Part shown: piece by piece, positions 26,483 to 35,568 of the stretch
How positions within the stretch are numbered: position 1 is the first letter of the stretch
How the letters are laid out: each line of letters begins with the position of its first letter
Notes under the pieces: model-generated
Database searches by the model: none
The model's input: only the letters and a program-made list of their open reading frames with translations
Told to the model about the DNA's origin: nothing
NCBI RefSeq assembly: GCF_020524765.1
Contig: NZ_JAIVLR010000002.1
Location: forward strand, 584,501-648,500
DNA from: Qipengyuania gaetbuli
GTDB taxonomy: Bacteria > Pseudomonadota > Alphaproteobacteria > Sphingomonadales > Sphingomonadaceae
Direction of reading: 5' to 3'
Length of the DNA: 64,000 bases
Translations under genes and position numbers: made by a program

Positions 26483-27370
26483 ATGAATTTCGAGGAAATG
26501 CGCCAGCGTATCGCCACCGGCCAGGGCTTCATCGCGGCGCTCGACCAGTCGGGCGGATCGACCCCCAAGGCGCTCAAGGGCTACGGCATCGAAGAGGGTG
26601 CCTGGACCACCGAGGACGAAATGTTCGGCCTGATCCACGAAATGCGCCAGCGCATCATCGAGGCGCCCTGCTTCGGCAATGGCAAGGTCATTGGCGCGAT
26701 CCTGTTCGAAAAGACGATGGACGGCCAGAGCGGCGGCAAGAGCGTGCCCCACCGCCTCGCAGAACGCGGCATCGTGCCCTTCCTCAAGGTCGACAAGGGC
26801 CTCGAGGACGAGCGTGACGGCGCGCAGCTGATGAAGCCGAACCCGGGCCTCGAGGACATGTGCAACCGCGCCCGCGATCTGGGCGTGTTCGGCACCAAGA
26901 TGCGCAGCGTTGTGAAGTCGGCCAATCCGGCTGGCATCAAGGCCGCTGTCCACCAGCAGTTTGCCGAAGGCGCGCGTATCCTGTCCTGCGGCCTCGTGCC
27001 GATCCTGGAGCCGGAATACGACATCACTGCCGCCGACCGTGCGGAAGGCGAAAAGATCATGCTCGCCGCGATCGAGGAAGGGCTGGATGCGCTGCCGGAA
27101 GGCCAGCAGATCATGCTCAAGCTGTCGATCCCCAAGGACGCAGGCCTCTATTCGGGCCTGACCAGCCACCCCAAGGTGCTGCGCGTCGTGGCACTGTCGG
27201 GCGGCTATTCGACCGACGAGGCGTGCCAGCATCTGGCGCAGAACCCGGGCATGATCGCCAGCTTCAGCCGCGGCCTGCTGCAGGACCTGCGCGCCACGCA
27301 GAGCGATGAGGAATTCGACGGCACGCTGTCGGGCGCGATCGACCAGATCCACGCCGCCAGCGTCGCCTGA
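26483..27370 (+). CDS. Fructose-bisphosphate aldolase class I
   Basis: 295-residue Schiff-base aldolase of the bacterial class I type (about 296 residues in Staphylococcus), not the zinc class II enzyme usual in many proteobacteria. Visible family features are GFIAALDQSGGSTPKAL, ILFEKTMDG, FLKVDKGLED, and the Schiff-base lysine Lys213 in QIMLKLSIPKDAGLYS, then RVVALSGGYSTDEAC. It splits fructose-1,6-bisphosphate into two triose phosphates. The ATG at 26483 has GCGAGGACGG upstream; an in-frame ATG at 26459 lies inside the palindrome and is less likely. Confidence 0.93.
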   Translation: MNFEEMRQRIATGQGFIAALDQSGGSTPKALKGYGIEEGAWTTEDEMFGLIHEMRQRIIEAPCFGNGKVIGAILFEKTMDGQSGGKSVPHRLAERGIVPFLKVDKGLEDERDGAQLMKPNPGLEDMCNRARDLGVFGTKMRSVVKSANPAGIKAAVHQQFAEGARILSCGLVPILEPEYDITAADRAEGEKIMLAAIEEGLDALPEGQQIMLKLSIPKDAGLYSGLTSHPKVLRVVALSGGYSTDEACQHLAQNPGMIASFSRGLLQDLRATQSDEEFDGTLSGAIDQIHAASVA

Positions 27371-27374
27371 CGAC

Positions 27375-27779
27375 CTACCTGCTTTCGTAGACGAAGCGAT
27401 ACTCGCCGGGCGCCAGTTCGCGCCCGGTGGTGACCTCCGGCGTGCCCGAGACGAGCGCGACCACGCGCTGGTGCGTGCCGTAATCCTCGTCCAGCGCGAT
27501 ATTGGCCGTGTCGCGCCAGCCCGCACCATCGATGCGGGTTTCGACCACGAGGCGGCCCGCCCATACGCAGCGCGCATTCACCGGGCAGCGGCTGTCCTCG
27601 ACGACGCGGCGGGGCGTGACCACGATATCGCCCACGCGCACCGGCTGCCCGATGGCAACGGGAGTGCCCTCGGCGCGGGGAGTACCTTCCACGATGGGCG
27701 CATCGGGCACCACCGCGCAGGCGGCGATCGCGGGGAAGAGCAGGGCGGCTGCCGCAAGGGCGAGGGGGCGTTTGGTCAT
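27375..27779 (-). CDS. Predicted lipoprotein with DSRCP-CxWAG motif
   Basis: A 134-residue protein. The signal sequence (MTKRPLALAAAALLFPAIAA) ends in an IAAC lipobox, so it is probably an outer- or inner-membrane lipoprotein. The mature domain includes EDSRCPVNARCVWAGRLVVE, a two-cysteine motif that recurs in small envelope proteins of uncharacterised function, followed by a beta-rich region ending LAPGEYRFVYESR. It converges with fba (stops 5 bp apart) and is divergent from thiE. Confidence 0.72.
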   Translation of the reverse strand: MTKRPLALAAAALLFPAIAACAVVPDAPIVEGTPRAEGTPVAIGQPVRVGDIVVTPRRVVEDSRCPVNARCVWAGRLVVETRIDGAGWRDTANIALDEDYGTHQRVVALVSGTPEVTTGRELAPGEYRFVYESR

Positions 27780-27858
27780 GGGGCAAGGATAGGCCGCGCG
27801 CCGCTTTCGCAAATCTGAATGTCGACGAAGCGCGTTTCTGGCGATACGAAGCGCCGCG

Positions 27859-28488
27859 ATGACCGATACCCCCTGCCAGCTCTACCTGATTTCGCCGCTC
27901 GACGTGTCGGGCGATTTTCCCGCACGCCTCGAACGCGCGCTCGACGCAGGTGCAGGCCTCGTCACGGCCTTCCAGTTCCGCGTGAAGGGGCTGGACCAGC
28001 ACGAGGCTGCTGCGCTTGCCGAACCGCTGCAGGCGATCTGCGCCGCGCGCGAAGTCGCCTTCATCGTCAATGACGACGTCGGGCTGGCCAAGCGGCTGAA
28101 GGCCGATGGCGTGCACCTGGGGCAGGGCGACGGCGATCCTGCCGATGCGCGCGAGGAACTGGGCCGCGAGGCGCAGATCGGCGTGACCTGCCACGGCTCG
28201 CGCCACCTTGCGCTGGAAGCGGGCGAGGCGGGGGCGGACTATGTCGCTTTCGGCGCTTTCTACCCCAGCACCACCAAGGCGACCGAGCACACCGCCGAAC
28301 TCGAACTGCTCGAATGGTGGAGCGAGATGGTGGAGATTCCCAGCGTCGCCATCGGCGGGATCACGCCTGAGAACTGCCGTCCGATCGTGGAGGCTGGGGC
28401 CGACTTCCTCGCCGTATCGGGCGCCGTCTGGAACGGTGACGAAGTGGCCGCAATCAAGGCCTTTGCGGAGCAAATGTCGGTAAAGTGA
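27859..28488 (+). CDS. thiE: Thiamine-phosphate synthase ThiE
   Basis: A 209-residue TIM-barrel enzyme coupling HMP-PP and thiazole phosphate to thiamine phosphate. Landmarks: LYLISPL at the first strand, AFQFRVKGLDQHEAAALAE, FIVNDDVGLAKRLKADGVHL with GQGD, VAFGAFYPSTTK, and AIGGITPENCRPIVEAGADF. No thi operon or TPP riboswitch was seen nearby, so it is an isolated thiE. It supplies the cofactor of the bkd E1 and transketolase encoded in this window, although that is general physiology and not a linkage. Confidence 0.92.
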   Translation: MTDTPCQLYLISPLDVSGDFPARLERALDAGAGLVTAFQFRVKGLDQHEAAALAEPLQAICAAREVAFIVNDDVGLAKRLKADGVHLGQGDGDPADAREELGREAQIGVTCHGSRHLALEAGEAGADYVAFGAFYPSTTKATEHTAELELLEWWSEMVEIPSVAIGGITPENCRPIVEAGADFLAVSGAVWNGDEVAAIKAFAEQMSVK

Positions 28489-28538
28489 GTTGTTTCTCCC
28501 GAAGGGACGGGTCGCGTCCCGTAATTTCGGGAGTTCCC

Positions 28539-29759
28539 ATGCGCCATTTCCTGCTGCTCGCCGCATCCTGCGTAACCCTTGCCGCCTGCGGGCTGGACGG
28601 GGCCGAAGAGACTGACCGGACCGACACGGCCGCCGCCCGGCCTGCCGCGCCCGACCAGGGCTACGAGACCTATGGCGAGGACAATTACGCCGACGCCATG
28701 GCCTCGAACGACGCGGCCTATGGCAAAGGCGATGCGATGGCGGCAGATGCCGGTGCCATTCGCGATTCCGAAGAACGCCCGGTCATGCAGGCACAGGTCG
28801 TGCTCGACCGGATCGGCTTCGGGCCGGGTGTCATTGACGGCAAGATGGGCATGAGCACCGAGAACGCGCTGCTGGGTTTCCAGGAAGCGAACGGCCTCGA
28901 CACTACGGGTGCGCTCGACGAGCCGACCAAGGCAGCGCTGGCGGAGTGGGAGCAGATACCTGCAACCCGCGTGGTCACCATCCCCGCAAGCTGGGGCAAA
29001 ACCGACTATCGCTCGATCCCCGAGGATCCGGCCGAGCAGGCGGAAATGGAGAGGCTGGGCTACCGCTCGCTCGACGAGCGGCTGGCCGAACGCTTTCACA
29101 CCACTGTCGCGGTGCTGAAGGAACTCAATCCCGGCGGCCAGCCTGCCGGTGCGGCGCAGGGCAAGGGCCCCAATCCGCAGCCCACGCCGACCCCCGACAT
29201 CGCCCGGCCCGACGGCGAGGAGCCGAGCTATTTCCAGGTCGGCCAGCAGATCCGCGTGCCCAATATCGGCGCGGATGCCATCAAGCCCGGCTCGATCGAC
29301 GACAGCAACTGGCAGCGCACGCTCGCCTCGCTCGGCGTCGGTAGCCAGCAGACCGAAGTGGACCGCATCGTCGTCAGCAAGGCAGGCAGCACGCTGCGCG
29401 CCTACCAGGGCGACAAGTTGGTGGCGCTGTTCACCGTGTCATCCGGCTCGAGCGAATTTCCCCTGCCGCTGGGCGAATGGAAGATCCTCGGCGAGGCTTA
29501 CAACCCGCCCTATTCCTATGATCCCGAAGTGCTCGGCAAGGGTTCGGGAGAGACGTACAAGCTGCCTGCCGGGCCCAACAGCCCGGTCGGGGTCGTGTGG
29601 ATCGACCTCAGCAAGGAGCATTACGGTATTCACGGCACGCCGGAGCCCGATACCATCGGCCGCGCGCAGAGCAGCGGCTGCGTGCGCCTGACCAATTGGG
29701 ATGCCGCGCGGCTGGCCCAGATGGTCTCGCAATCGACGCAGGTGATATTCGAGGCTTGA
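28539..29759 (+). CDS. L,D-transpeptidase (YkuD) lipoprotein
   Basis: A 406-residue envelope enzyme. An N-terminal lipoprotein signal (FLLLAASCVTLAACG) is followed by an Asp/Ala-rich spacer, a peptidoglycan-binding repeat around residues 75-140 (VLDRIGFGPGVIDGKMGM, then GFQEANGLDTTGALDE), a long linker, and a C-terminal YkuD domain. Its catalytic motif is HGTPEP to SSGCVRLTNWDA, with nucleophile Cys381. Such enzymes form 3-3 peptidoglycan cross-links or attach proteins to the wall. The ATG at 28539 directly precedes the signal peptide. It is followed 17 bp later by a LytM-type peptidase gene. Confidence 0.92.
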   Translation: MRHFLLLAASCVTLAACGLDGAEETDRTDTAAARPAAPDQGYETYGEDNYADAMASNDAAYGKGDAMAADAGAIRDSEERPVMQAQVVLDRIGFGPGVIDGKMGMSTENALLGFQEANGLDTTGALDEPTKAALAEWEQIPATRVVTIPASWGKTDYRSIPEDPAEQAEMERLGYRSLDERLAERFHTTVAVLKELNPGGQPAGAAQGKGPNPQPTPTPDIARPDGEEPSYFQVGQQIRVPNIGADAIKPGSIDDSNWQRTLASLGVGSQQTEVDRIVVSKAGSTLRAYQGDKLVALFTVSSGSSEFPLPLGEWKILGEAYNPPYSYDPEVLGKGSGETYKLPAGPNSPVGVVWIDLSKEHYGIHGTPEPDTIGRAQSSGCVRLTNWDAARLAQMVSQSTQVIFEA

Positions 29760-29776
29760 TGGGTTAGGGTAGGCCC

Positions 29777-30451
29777 ATGAACCTTGTCGATCGCATCCTC
29801 ACCATCGTCATCACCGCCACGATTACCAGTGCGATCTGGATCGTGGCGGGCGGCACGCTGATCGAGAATGCGAGCAGCGAAAGCCAGCGCAAGAACACGC
29901 GCCCGGCAGAGGCTGCACCCAGTCCCGTCCCTGTGCCCACCGATGGCGAGACCGACGCTTCTGCCGCCGCGCTCGACAGGGCAGGGCCGACCGCTCCTGC
30001 CGACAGCGACGGGCGGCAATTGCTCATCCCGGTCAAGAACATCCGCCCCTCCGACCTCACCGATACCTTCAGCGATTCGCGCAGCGAGGGCGTGCGCCTC
30101 CACGAAGCGATCGACATCATGGCACCGCGCGGCACCAGCGTGGTGGCGGCAGGCCCGGGGACGGTGGAGAAGCTGTTCCGCTCCGACGCGGGCGGCAACA
30201 CGATCTACGTGCGCTCACCCGATGGCGAGACGATCCATTACTACGCGCATCTCGACCGCTATGCCGAAGGGCTGAAGGAAGGCCAGCGCGTGCGCCGCGG
30301 CCAGCGGCTGGGCACGGTCGGGTCGAGCGGGAATGCCTCGGACGAGGCTCCGCACCTGCATTTCGCGATTTTGCAGACGACGCAGGATGCCGAGTGGTGG
30401 GAGCCCGCAAACGCGGTCAATCCGTTCCCGCTCCTGACCGCGGGACGCTAG
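29777..30451 (+). CDS. M23 (LytM) family metallopeptidase, membrane anchored
   Basis: 224 residues. One N-terminal membrane helix (ILTIVITATITSAIWIVAGG), a Pro/Ala linker, then an M23 domain with zinc ligands His109 and Asp113 (LHEAIDIMAPRG) and HLHF (His193, His195), plus the conserved YYAHLDRYAEG and GQRLGTVGSSGN. Since all four zinc or catalytic positions are present it should be an active peptidoglycan endopeptidase acting in the periplasm. It is probably co-transcribed with the L,D-transpeptidase upstream. Confidence 0.92.
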   Translation: MNLVDRILTIVITATITSAIWIVAGGTLIENASSESQRKNTRPAEAAPSPVPVPTDGETDASAAALDRAGPTAPADSDGRQLLIPVKNIRPSDLTDTFSDSRSEGVRLHEAIDIMAPRGTSVVAAGPGTVEKLFRSDAGGNTIYVRSPDGETIHYYAHLDRYAEGLKEGQRVRRGQRLGTVGSSGNASDEAPHLHFAILQTTQDAEWWEPANAVNPFPLLTAGR

Positions 30452-30452
30452 C

Positions 30453-30824
30453 TCAGTCCTGCAGCGGGCCTGCGCGGTGGCAGCGCAGGCGGCCGAGCTT
30501 GTCGTCCTTGCCCAGTTCCTGCAGCAGTCCGGACGACAGGAGCATCATGCGGTGCCCTTTCATCGGGCCGCGCGTGAAGGTCACGCGGTTGCCTTCGAGC
30601 AGGTAGGTGCCCTGTCCCTTGTCGGTACGGTAGCTGGATGCCCCGGTGATGGCGAAATTATGCGCGTCCATCTCGCGCCAGGCGGGTCCGGTCGCGCTGC
30701 CGGGCAGGGCGCAGACATATTCTCCCTGTTCGAGCAGGCCGAGCCGGCCCTGCGCCTGCACCATCGGTGCGGCGGTGGCGGTAAACGCGGCGGCGGCGAG
30801 GCCAGTGGCAATGAGGCGTTTCAT
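30453..30824 (-). CDS. Conserved-looking secreted protein, unknown function
   Basis: A 123-residue exported protein. The signal peptide MKRLIATGLAAAAFTATAA ends near PMVQAQ. The mature part contains two cysteines (EYVCALPG and RLRCHR) and a small beta domain (YRTDKGQGTYLLEGNRVTF). ATG at 30822-30824 is chosen because the signal peptide begins there; upstream frame is non-coding. It converges with the M23 gene and is divergent from efp. No family recognised. Confidence 0.72.
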   Translation of the reverse strand: MKRLIATGLAAAAFTATAAPMVQAQGRLGLLEQGEYVCALPGSATGPAWREMDAHNFAITGASSYRTDKGQGTYLLEGNRVTFTRGPMKGHRMMLLSSGLLQELGKDDKLGRLRCHRAGPLQD

Positions 30825-30976
30825 GGTGATGCCCTCCACAGCCCAATATAGGGGTTGCCACATGAATTTTCCATTGCTTGCCCGATTGGCCTGCCTCGGG
30901 TAAGGCGCGCGGCGCACGTCCGCCCGGCACGAATCCCTGCCGGTCGGAGCTCTTTCACATCGAAGGCAGGTTTCCC

Positions 30977-31540
30977 ATGAAGATCAGCGGCGTGGACATC
31001 CGTCCGGGCAATATCATCGAGTACGAAGGCGGCATCTGGAAGGTCGCCAAGATCCAGCACACCCAGCCCGGCAAGGGCGGCGCCTACATGCAGGTCGAAA
31101 TGAAGAACCTGCAGGATGGCCGCAAGACCAACGTCCGGTTCCGCAGCGCCGACACGGTCGAGAAGGTGCGCCTCGATACCAAAGACTACCAGTTCCTCTA
31201 TGAAGACGGCGACATGCTCGTGTTCATGGACCAGGAAACCTACGAGCAGATCAACCTGCCTTCCGACCTTCTCGGCGATGCCCGCCCGTTCCTGCAGGAC
31301 GGCATGCAGGTCATGCTCGAACTGTGGGACGAAAAGCCCATCAGCGTCGAACTGCCGCAGCAGATCGAAGCCACGATCGTCGAAGCCGACGCCGTGGTGA
31401 AGGGCCAGACGGCCTCGTCCAGCTACAAGCCTGCCGTGCTCGACAACGGCGTGCGCATCATGGTGCCGCCGCACATCGAAAGCGGCACGCGCATCGTGGT
31501 CGACGTCTACGAGCAGACCTACGTCGGCAAGGCCAACTGA
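30977..31540 (+). CDS. efp: Elongation factor P
   Basis: 187-residue EF-P, which rescues ribosomes stalled at polyproline stretches. Three beta-barrel domains are visible. The modified-residue loop is [11 protein letters not shown] with Lys33 at its tip. The C-terminal signature [18 protein letters not shown] is intact. The Lys loop suggests beta-lysylation by EpmA, but no epmA or epmB is in the window. The ATG at 30977 opens at the conserved [11 protein letters not shown]. It is followed after 12 bp by a small gene and the inositol-monophosphatase-family gene in one apparent operon. Confidence 0.96.
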   Translation: MKISGVDIRPGNIIEYEGGIWKVAKIQHTQPGKGGAYMQVEMKNLQDGRKTNVRFRSADTVEKVRLDTKDYQFLYEDGDMLVFMDQETYEQINLPSDLLGDARPFLQDGMQVMLELWDEKPISVELPQQIEATIVEADAVVKGQTASSSYKPAVLDNGVRIMVPPHIESGTRIVVDVYEQTYVGKAN

Positions 31541-31552
31541 GGCACATCGTCC

Positions 31553-31903
31553 ATGGGCAAGTCCATCGCCAGCCGATTCGATCACGTCGACATCGCCAGC
31601 AGCACGCTGCGGGCGGTGATCATCAATGATGACGAACTGACGCTGGAGATGGATTTCTGCCTCGAGCCCGGACACCCCGATTACGAGGAACCGGGCGCAG
31701 GGGAGGACGGCTGCTTCCACCCCGGCATGCTGCGCTTCGCGGGCATTTCCAAGCTCAGCCTCGACCGCCGCGACATCGGCGACGAAGGCAAACGCCGCTT
31801 CGCGATCGACACTTTCAACATTGAGGGCACGAAGTTCGACATGGCCTGCGAGTGGGGCGACATCCACCTGCAGGCGCGTTCGATCCGCGTCCTCACCGAG
31901 TAA
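31553..31903 (+). CDS. Small acidic protein between efp and suhB, unknown
   Basis: A 116-residue soluble protein I do not recognise. It is rich in acidic residues, has three cysteines (DFCLEPG, EDGCFHPG, DMACEWG), and alternates short beta-like segments; no signal peptide or membrane span. It sits 12 bp after efp and 9 bp before the inositol-monophosphatase gene, so all three are very likely one message. Context suggests a housekeeping role, but none can be assigned. Confidence 0.75.
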   Translation: MGKSIASRFDHVDIASSTLRAVIINDDELTLEMDFCLEPGHPDYEEPGAGEDGCFHPGMLRFAGISKLSLDRRDIGDEGKRRFAIDTFNIEGTKFDMACEWGDIHLQARSIRVLTE

Positions 31904-31912
31904 GAGATACCA

Positions 31913-32734
31913 ATGGCCGCAATTTCCGGACTGATCCGCGTGATGGAGAAAGCCGCGCGCAAGGCGGGTGCCCGCCTGCGCCGCGATTTCGGCGAGATCG
32001 AACACCTGCAGGTGAGCCGCAAGGGCCCTGCCGATTTCGTGTCCAAGGCGGACATGCGTGCCGAACGCGCGATCTACGACGAGCTGCTCCTGGCGCGTCC
32101 CGACTGGGGCTTCGTAATGGAAGAAGCCGGCGTGATCGAGGGCAAGGACGGCATGCCGCGCTGGATTGTCGACCCGCTAGACGGCACCAGCAACTTCCTC
32201 CACGGCATCCCGCATTTCGCGATCAGCATCGCGGTGCAGGAACGCAAGCTCGGCAGCGACGAATGGGGCGAAGTGACCGCGGGCGTGGTCTACAACCCGG
32301 TCACCGACGAGACGTTCTGGGCCGAAAAGAGCCGCGGCGCATGGTTGCATGATGGCCGCCTGCGCGTGTCTTCGCGCCGCAACCCGTCCGAAGCGCTGAT
32401 CGCGACCGGCATCCCCTTCCAGGGCCACGGCGACTTCGCCGAATGGTCGAAGATCTTCAGCGCGGTCGGCCCCAATGTCGCGGGAATCCGCCGCTTCGGC
32501 GCGGCTTCGCTCGACCTCGCATGGCTCGCAGCAGGCCGGTTCGACGGCTATTGGGAAAGCGGCCTCAACGACTGGGATACCGCGGCCGGCTGCCTGATCG
32601 TGCGCGAAGCTGGCGGCTTCGTATCCGATTTCCGCGGCCGTTCGGAACAGATCCCTTCGAAGCAGGTGCTGGCCGCCAACGACCAGCTGCATTCGAAGCT
32701 GCACAAACTGGTGGCGCAGGCCCTCAAGGCTTGA
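31913..32734 (+). CDS. suhB: Inositol monophosphatase family protein (SuhB-like)
   Basis: 273-residue Mg2+-dependent phosphatase of the IMPase/SuhB family. The metal-binding motif DPLDGTSNFLHGIPHFAISI (Asp87 to Asp90) and the upstream acidic EEAG are intact, and the second signature WDTAAGCLIVREAGG is present near the C-terminus. In many bacteria SuhB also works in rRNA antitermination and ribosome assembly, and proximity to efp fits a translation-linked role. Substrate is not determined. Confidence 0.88.
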   Translation: MAAISGLIRVMEKAARKAGARLRRDFGEIEHLQVSRKGPADFVSKADMRAERAIYDELLLARPDWGFVMEEAGVIEGKDGMPRWIVDPLDGTSNFLHGIPHFAISIAVQERKLGSDEWGEVTAGVVYNPVTDETFWAEKSRGAWLHDGRLRVSSRRNPSEALIATGIPFQGHGDFAEWSKIFSAVGPNVAGIRRFGAASLDLAWLAAGRFDGYWESGLNDWDTAAGCLIVREAGGFVSDFRGRSEQIPSKQVLAANDQLHSKLHKLVAQALKA

Positions 32735-32775
32735 TGCACCCGCAGAGCGCGGCTAACTCCCGCGCTCCTGCACAG

Positions 32776-32859
32776 GCCCCTGTGGCGGAATTGGTAGACG
32801 CGCTCGACTCAAAATCGAGTTTCTTTGAAGTGCCGGTTCGAGTCCGGCCAGGGGTACCA
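32776..32859 (+). tRNA. tRNA-Leu (anticodon CAA)
   Basis: Class II tRNA with a short variable arm: acceptor GCCCCTG with CAGGGGT (one G-U), anticodon stem CTCGA/TCGAG enclosing CTCAAAA (CAA), T-arm CCGGTTCGAGTCCGG, and encoded CCA. It is 84 nt including CCA, placed 41 bp after suhB. Confidence 0.96.
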
Positions 32860-32940
32860 GCCTTCCATTCGCTGTAACTTTCGTGGCAGACCCCGCGAAC
32901 GGCATGGTTTCATCTCGTGCCGGCACAAGGGGGACAGTCC

Positions 32941-33546
32941 ATGAGCGAGCAGGCATCCATTCGCGCAGTCGCAATCGCGCTGCTGGCGACCGTGGCGTCG
33001 CAGATTTTCTACATCACCGTCGTTTCGGGCTCGGAAAACGAGATGTTGCGCCCGCTGACGTGGTTTGCGGAACTCATCGCCTTCCTCGTGCTGGCGACCG
33101 TGTCGTTCGCACTCGGAATGAGGCGGTCGGACAATGCGATGCTGTGGACGCTGGTCGGCATCTCCGGCCTGCTCAACATGCTGCAGGTAGCGATGGGCCT
33201 GTCGATGTTCGCGCCCGCGATGAAAGTGTCGGAAAGCCTGCCCGAACTGTTCGAGGCAGTGCTGGCAGGGGCGTTCTTCCTCTATTTCCTCGCCAAGTTC
33301 ACGCTCGGCGCTGCAGCCGTGATGCTGGGACTGTCGCTGTTCGGGAAGGGCGGGGCGGCAGCCAGGGCAGTCGGCGCGATCTGCGCGCTTTCGGGCCTTG
33401 CAGCGCTAGGCCTCAACCTGATTGCGATGGCCAGCCGAGCCGACTGGACTTTCCTTGCAGGCGGCGCCGGTACGCTGGTCGCGGCTGCCTTTGCCGTGGC
33501 CCTGCTGGTCGAGGGACGAAGCACCGCCGCGACACGGCCAAGCTGA
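32941..33546 (+). CDS. Multi-span membrane protein, unknown
   Basis: A 201-residue protein with about six hydrophobic helices (for example AVAIALLATVASQIFYITVV and AELIAFLVLATVSFALGM), and no recognised domain. The ATG at 32941 follows an AAGGGGGACA ribosome site at good spacing. It is monocistronic, between tRNA-Leu and an SLC13-type transporter gene. A role in the inner membrane is certain from hydrophobicity; nothing further can be said. Confidence 0.75.
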   Translation: MSEQASIRAVAIALLATVASQIFYITVVSGSENEMLRPLTWFAELIAFLVLATVSFALGMRRSDNAMLWTLVGISGLLNMLQVAMGLSMFAPAMKVSESLPELFEAVLAGAFFLYFLAKFTLGAAAVMLGLSLFGKGGAAARAVGAICALSGLAALGLNLIAMASRADWTFLAGGAGTLVAAAFAVALLVEGRSTAATRPS

Positions 33547-33613
33547 GACGAATTGCAACTAGGGGACGAAAGCCCTTGAATTCGCGCCCCAGCGATGGAA
33601 TTCACGCAGGCGG

Positions 33614-35449
33614 ATGATCGGAATTCCGTCCTATCACGCGATAGCCGCCATGGTCGTGACCGTCGCCATGTTCGTCGCCTTTGCCCGCGGCCGCATGTCG
33701 GTGGAGATCGTCTCCCTGCTGACAATCGCGGTCATCGCGGTCGGCCTGTATTTCTTCCCGCTCGACGGCAACGACCCGACCGACGGGCTGCAGCTCGCCT
33801 TCTCCGGCTTCGGCCATTACGCGCTGATCACCATCTGCGCGCTGATGGTCATGGGGCGCGGACTGGTGGTGACCGGCGCGCTGGAACCGGCTGCCCGCTT
33901 CCTGGAGAGGATGTTCAAGTTCAACCTCCAGCTGGGCCTGCTGTTCTCGCTCGTGGTCTGTTTCGTGCTGTCGATGTTCATCAACAACACGCCCGTCCTC
34001 GTGTTGCTGATCCCGATCTTCGTGGCGCTGGCCGAACGCGGCCTGCTGCCCGCTTCCAAGACGCTGATCCCGATGAATGCCGCATCGCTGCTGGGCGGGC
34101 TGGCGACCACCATCGGCACCTCGACCAACATCCTCGTCGTATCCATCGCGGTCGACCTGGGGATGGCGCGGATGGGCGTGTTCCATTTCACCCCTATCGT
34201 GATCTTCGCCTGCCTGATCGCGCTGCCTTTCGTGTGGCTGGTGATGCCGCGCATGCTGGGCGACAACCGTATCGCGCAGGTCCACGCGCTGCGCCGGTTC
34301 GAGACGCGCCTGCGGGTGACGGAAAATTCGATCCTCAACGGGCGCGAACTGTCCGAAGTGACCTCGCGCCTTCCCGACGGTATCGAATTCCACGAAGTCC
34401 CGCGCGGCCTTATGCGCCCGCATCACCGGCTGCGCATGACCGGCACCCACCAGGCGATCGAAGAGGCCATGTCGGTGCTGCGCGGCGATGCCGCACCCAG
34501 CTGGGTGATCGACCGCATCCGCCGCACTTCGCACGACCAGGGCATCGACATCGCGGTCGTCGAAATGACAGTGACGGCGGATTCGCGCCTGATCGGACGC
34601 ACCTTGCCCAGTTCCGGCATTGCCGACCTGTACGGGGTGGCGGTGATCGGCACGCATCGTCCCGAACGGCTGCTGGGCGAGAAGGACAGCTATTCCGAAG
34701 GCGGCGACCTGCGCTTCATGGAAGGCGACGTGCTGCTGGTGATGGGCCTGCCCGACGATATCGAACGGTTCGAGCGCGCGGACAGCCTGCTGACGCTGGA
34801 AGGCCGCCGCGAATTGCCGCGCCGCTCGAAAGCCGTGCTTGCCGCCGGCATCATGGGCGCATCGGTCGCGCTTGCATCGGTCGGCCTGCCCTTTTTCGGC
34901 AGCGAAGGCTTCTACCTGCTCAAGGTGCCGATCGCGATTTCCGCGCTGCTCGGCGCGATCCTGATGTTCATCACGGGCTGCGTGAAATTCGACCGCGTGG
35001 GCCGGGCGCTGTCCGCCTCGGTCATCGTGCTGGTGGCAGCCAGTATCGCGCTGGGCCGTGTGATCCTCGAAAGCGGGGCGGCGGACTGGATCGGCCTCGT
35101 CATGTCGAGCGGGCTGCAATACCTGACCCCGGCAGCGGCGCTGGCGGTGATCATGCTGACCATGACCTTCATCACGAATTTCGCGTCCAACGCAACGGCG
35201 GCGACGGTCGGGACGCCCATTGCCTTTGCCATCGCCACGCAGCTTGGCCTGCCGCCTGAACCCATGGTGCTGGCGGTGCTGTTCGGCTGCAACCTCTGCT
35301 ACGCGACGCCGATCGCCTACCAGACCAACATGCTCATCATGTCGGAAGGCAGTTACGAATTCGGGGATTACGTGCGCACGGGCGTGCCGCTGGTCATCAT
35401 CATGGTGGTCACGCTGTCGGCCGCGCTCGTCTTCACTTACGGGTTGTAG
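33614..35449 (+). CDS. SLC13-family transporter with RCK_C (TrkA-C) domains
   Basis: A 611-residue permease of the divalent anion:sodium symporter group. The two membrane halves flank a soluble segment at about residues 215-390, which holds two TrkA-C-like domains (one ending LRMTGTHQAIEEAM, another with LIGRTLPSSGIADLYGVAV and EGDVLLVMGLP). The membrane halves carry the family signatures SMFINNTPVLVLLIPI with TTIGTSTNILVVSI, and TNFASNATAATVGTPIAFAI. Substrates in this group include sulfate and dicarboxylates; which one applies here is unknown. No binding-protein partner is present. Confidence 0.9.
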   Translation: MIGIPSYHAIAAMVVTVAMFVAFARGRMSVEIVSLLTIAVIAVGLYFFPLDGNDPTDGLQLAFSGFGHYALITICALMVMGRGLVVTGALEPAARFLERMFKFNLQLGLLFSLVVCFVLSMFINNTPVLVLLIPIFVALAERGLLPASKTLIPMNAASLLGGLATTIGTSTNILVVSIAVDLGMARMGVFHFTPIVIFACLIALPFVWLVMPRMLGDNRIAQVHALRRFETRLRVTENSILNGRELSEVTSRLPDGIEFHEVPRGLMRPHHRLRMTGTHQAIEEAMSVLRGDAAPSWVIDRIRRTSHDQGIDIAVVEMTVTADSRLIGRTLPSSGIADLYGVAVIGTHRPERLLGEKDSYSEGGDLRFMEGDVLLVMGLPDDIERFERADSLLTLEGRRELPRRSKAVLAAGIMGASVALASVGLPFFGSEGFYLLKVPIAISALLGAILMFITGCVKFDRVGRALSASVIVLVAASIALGRVILESGAADWIGLVMSSGLQYLTPAAALAVIMLTMTFITNFASNATAATVGTPIAFAIATQLGLPPEPMVLAVLFGCNLCYATPIAYQTNMLIMSEGSYEFGDYVRTGVPLVIIMVVTLSAALVFTYGL

Positions 35450-35568
35450 GGCTTTCCTACGGCTTGCCGCCGTGCCAGACAGGCGCGGCCAGAGGGGCGA
35501 TGGTCCGGGGCGCGGAATTTCGCCCCAGGACCGTGTTCCAAGTGTTCCATGCTGTGGGGGAGAAACCA

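Noticed and set aside
27780..27858. TPP riboswitch upstream of thiE
   Set aside because: The gap is only 79 bp and contains no CUGAGA-type thi-box core.
35533..35549. GTGTTCCA direct repeat before the M20 amidohydrolase, resembling a LexA GTTC-N-GTTC box
   Set aside because: The spacing between GTTC cores is 5 bp, not 7, so it does not match the alphaproteobacterial SOS box.
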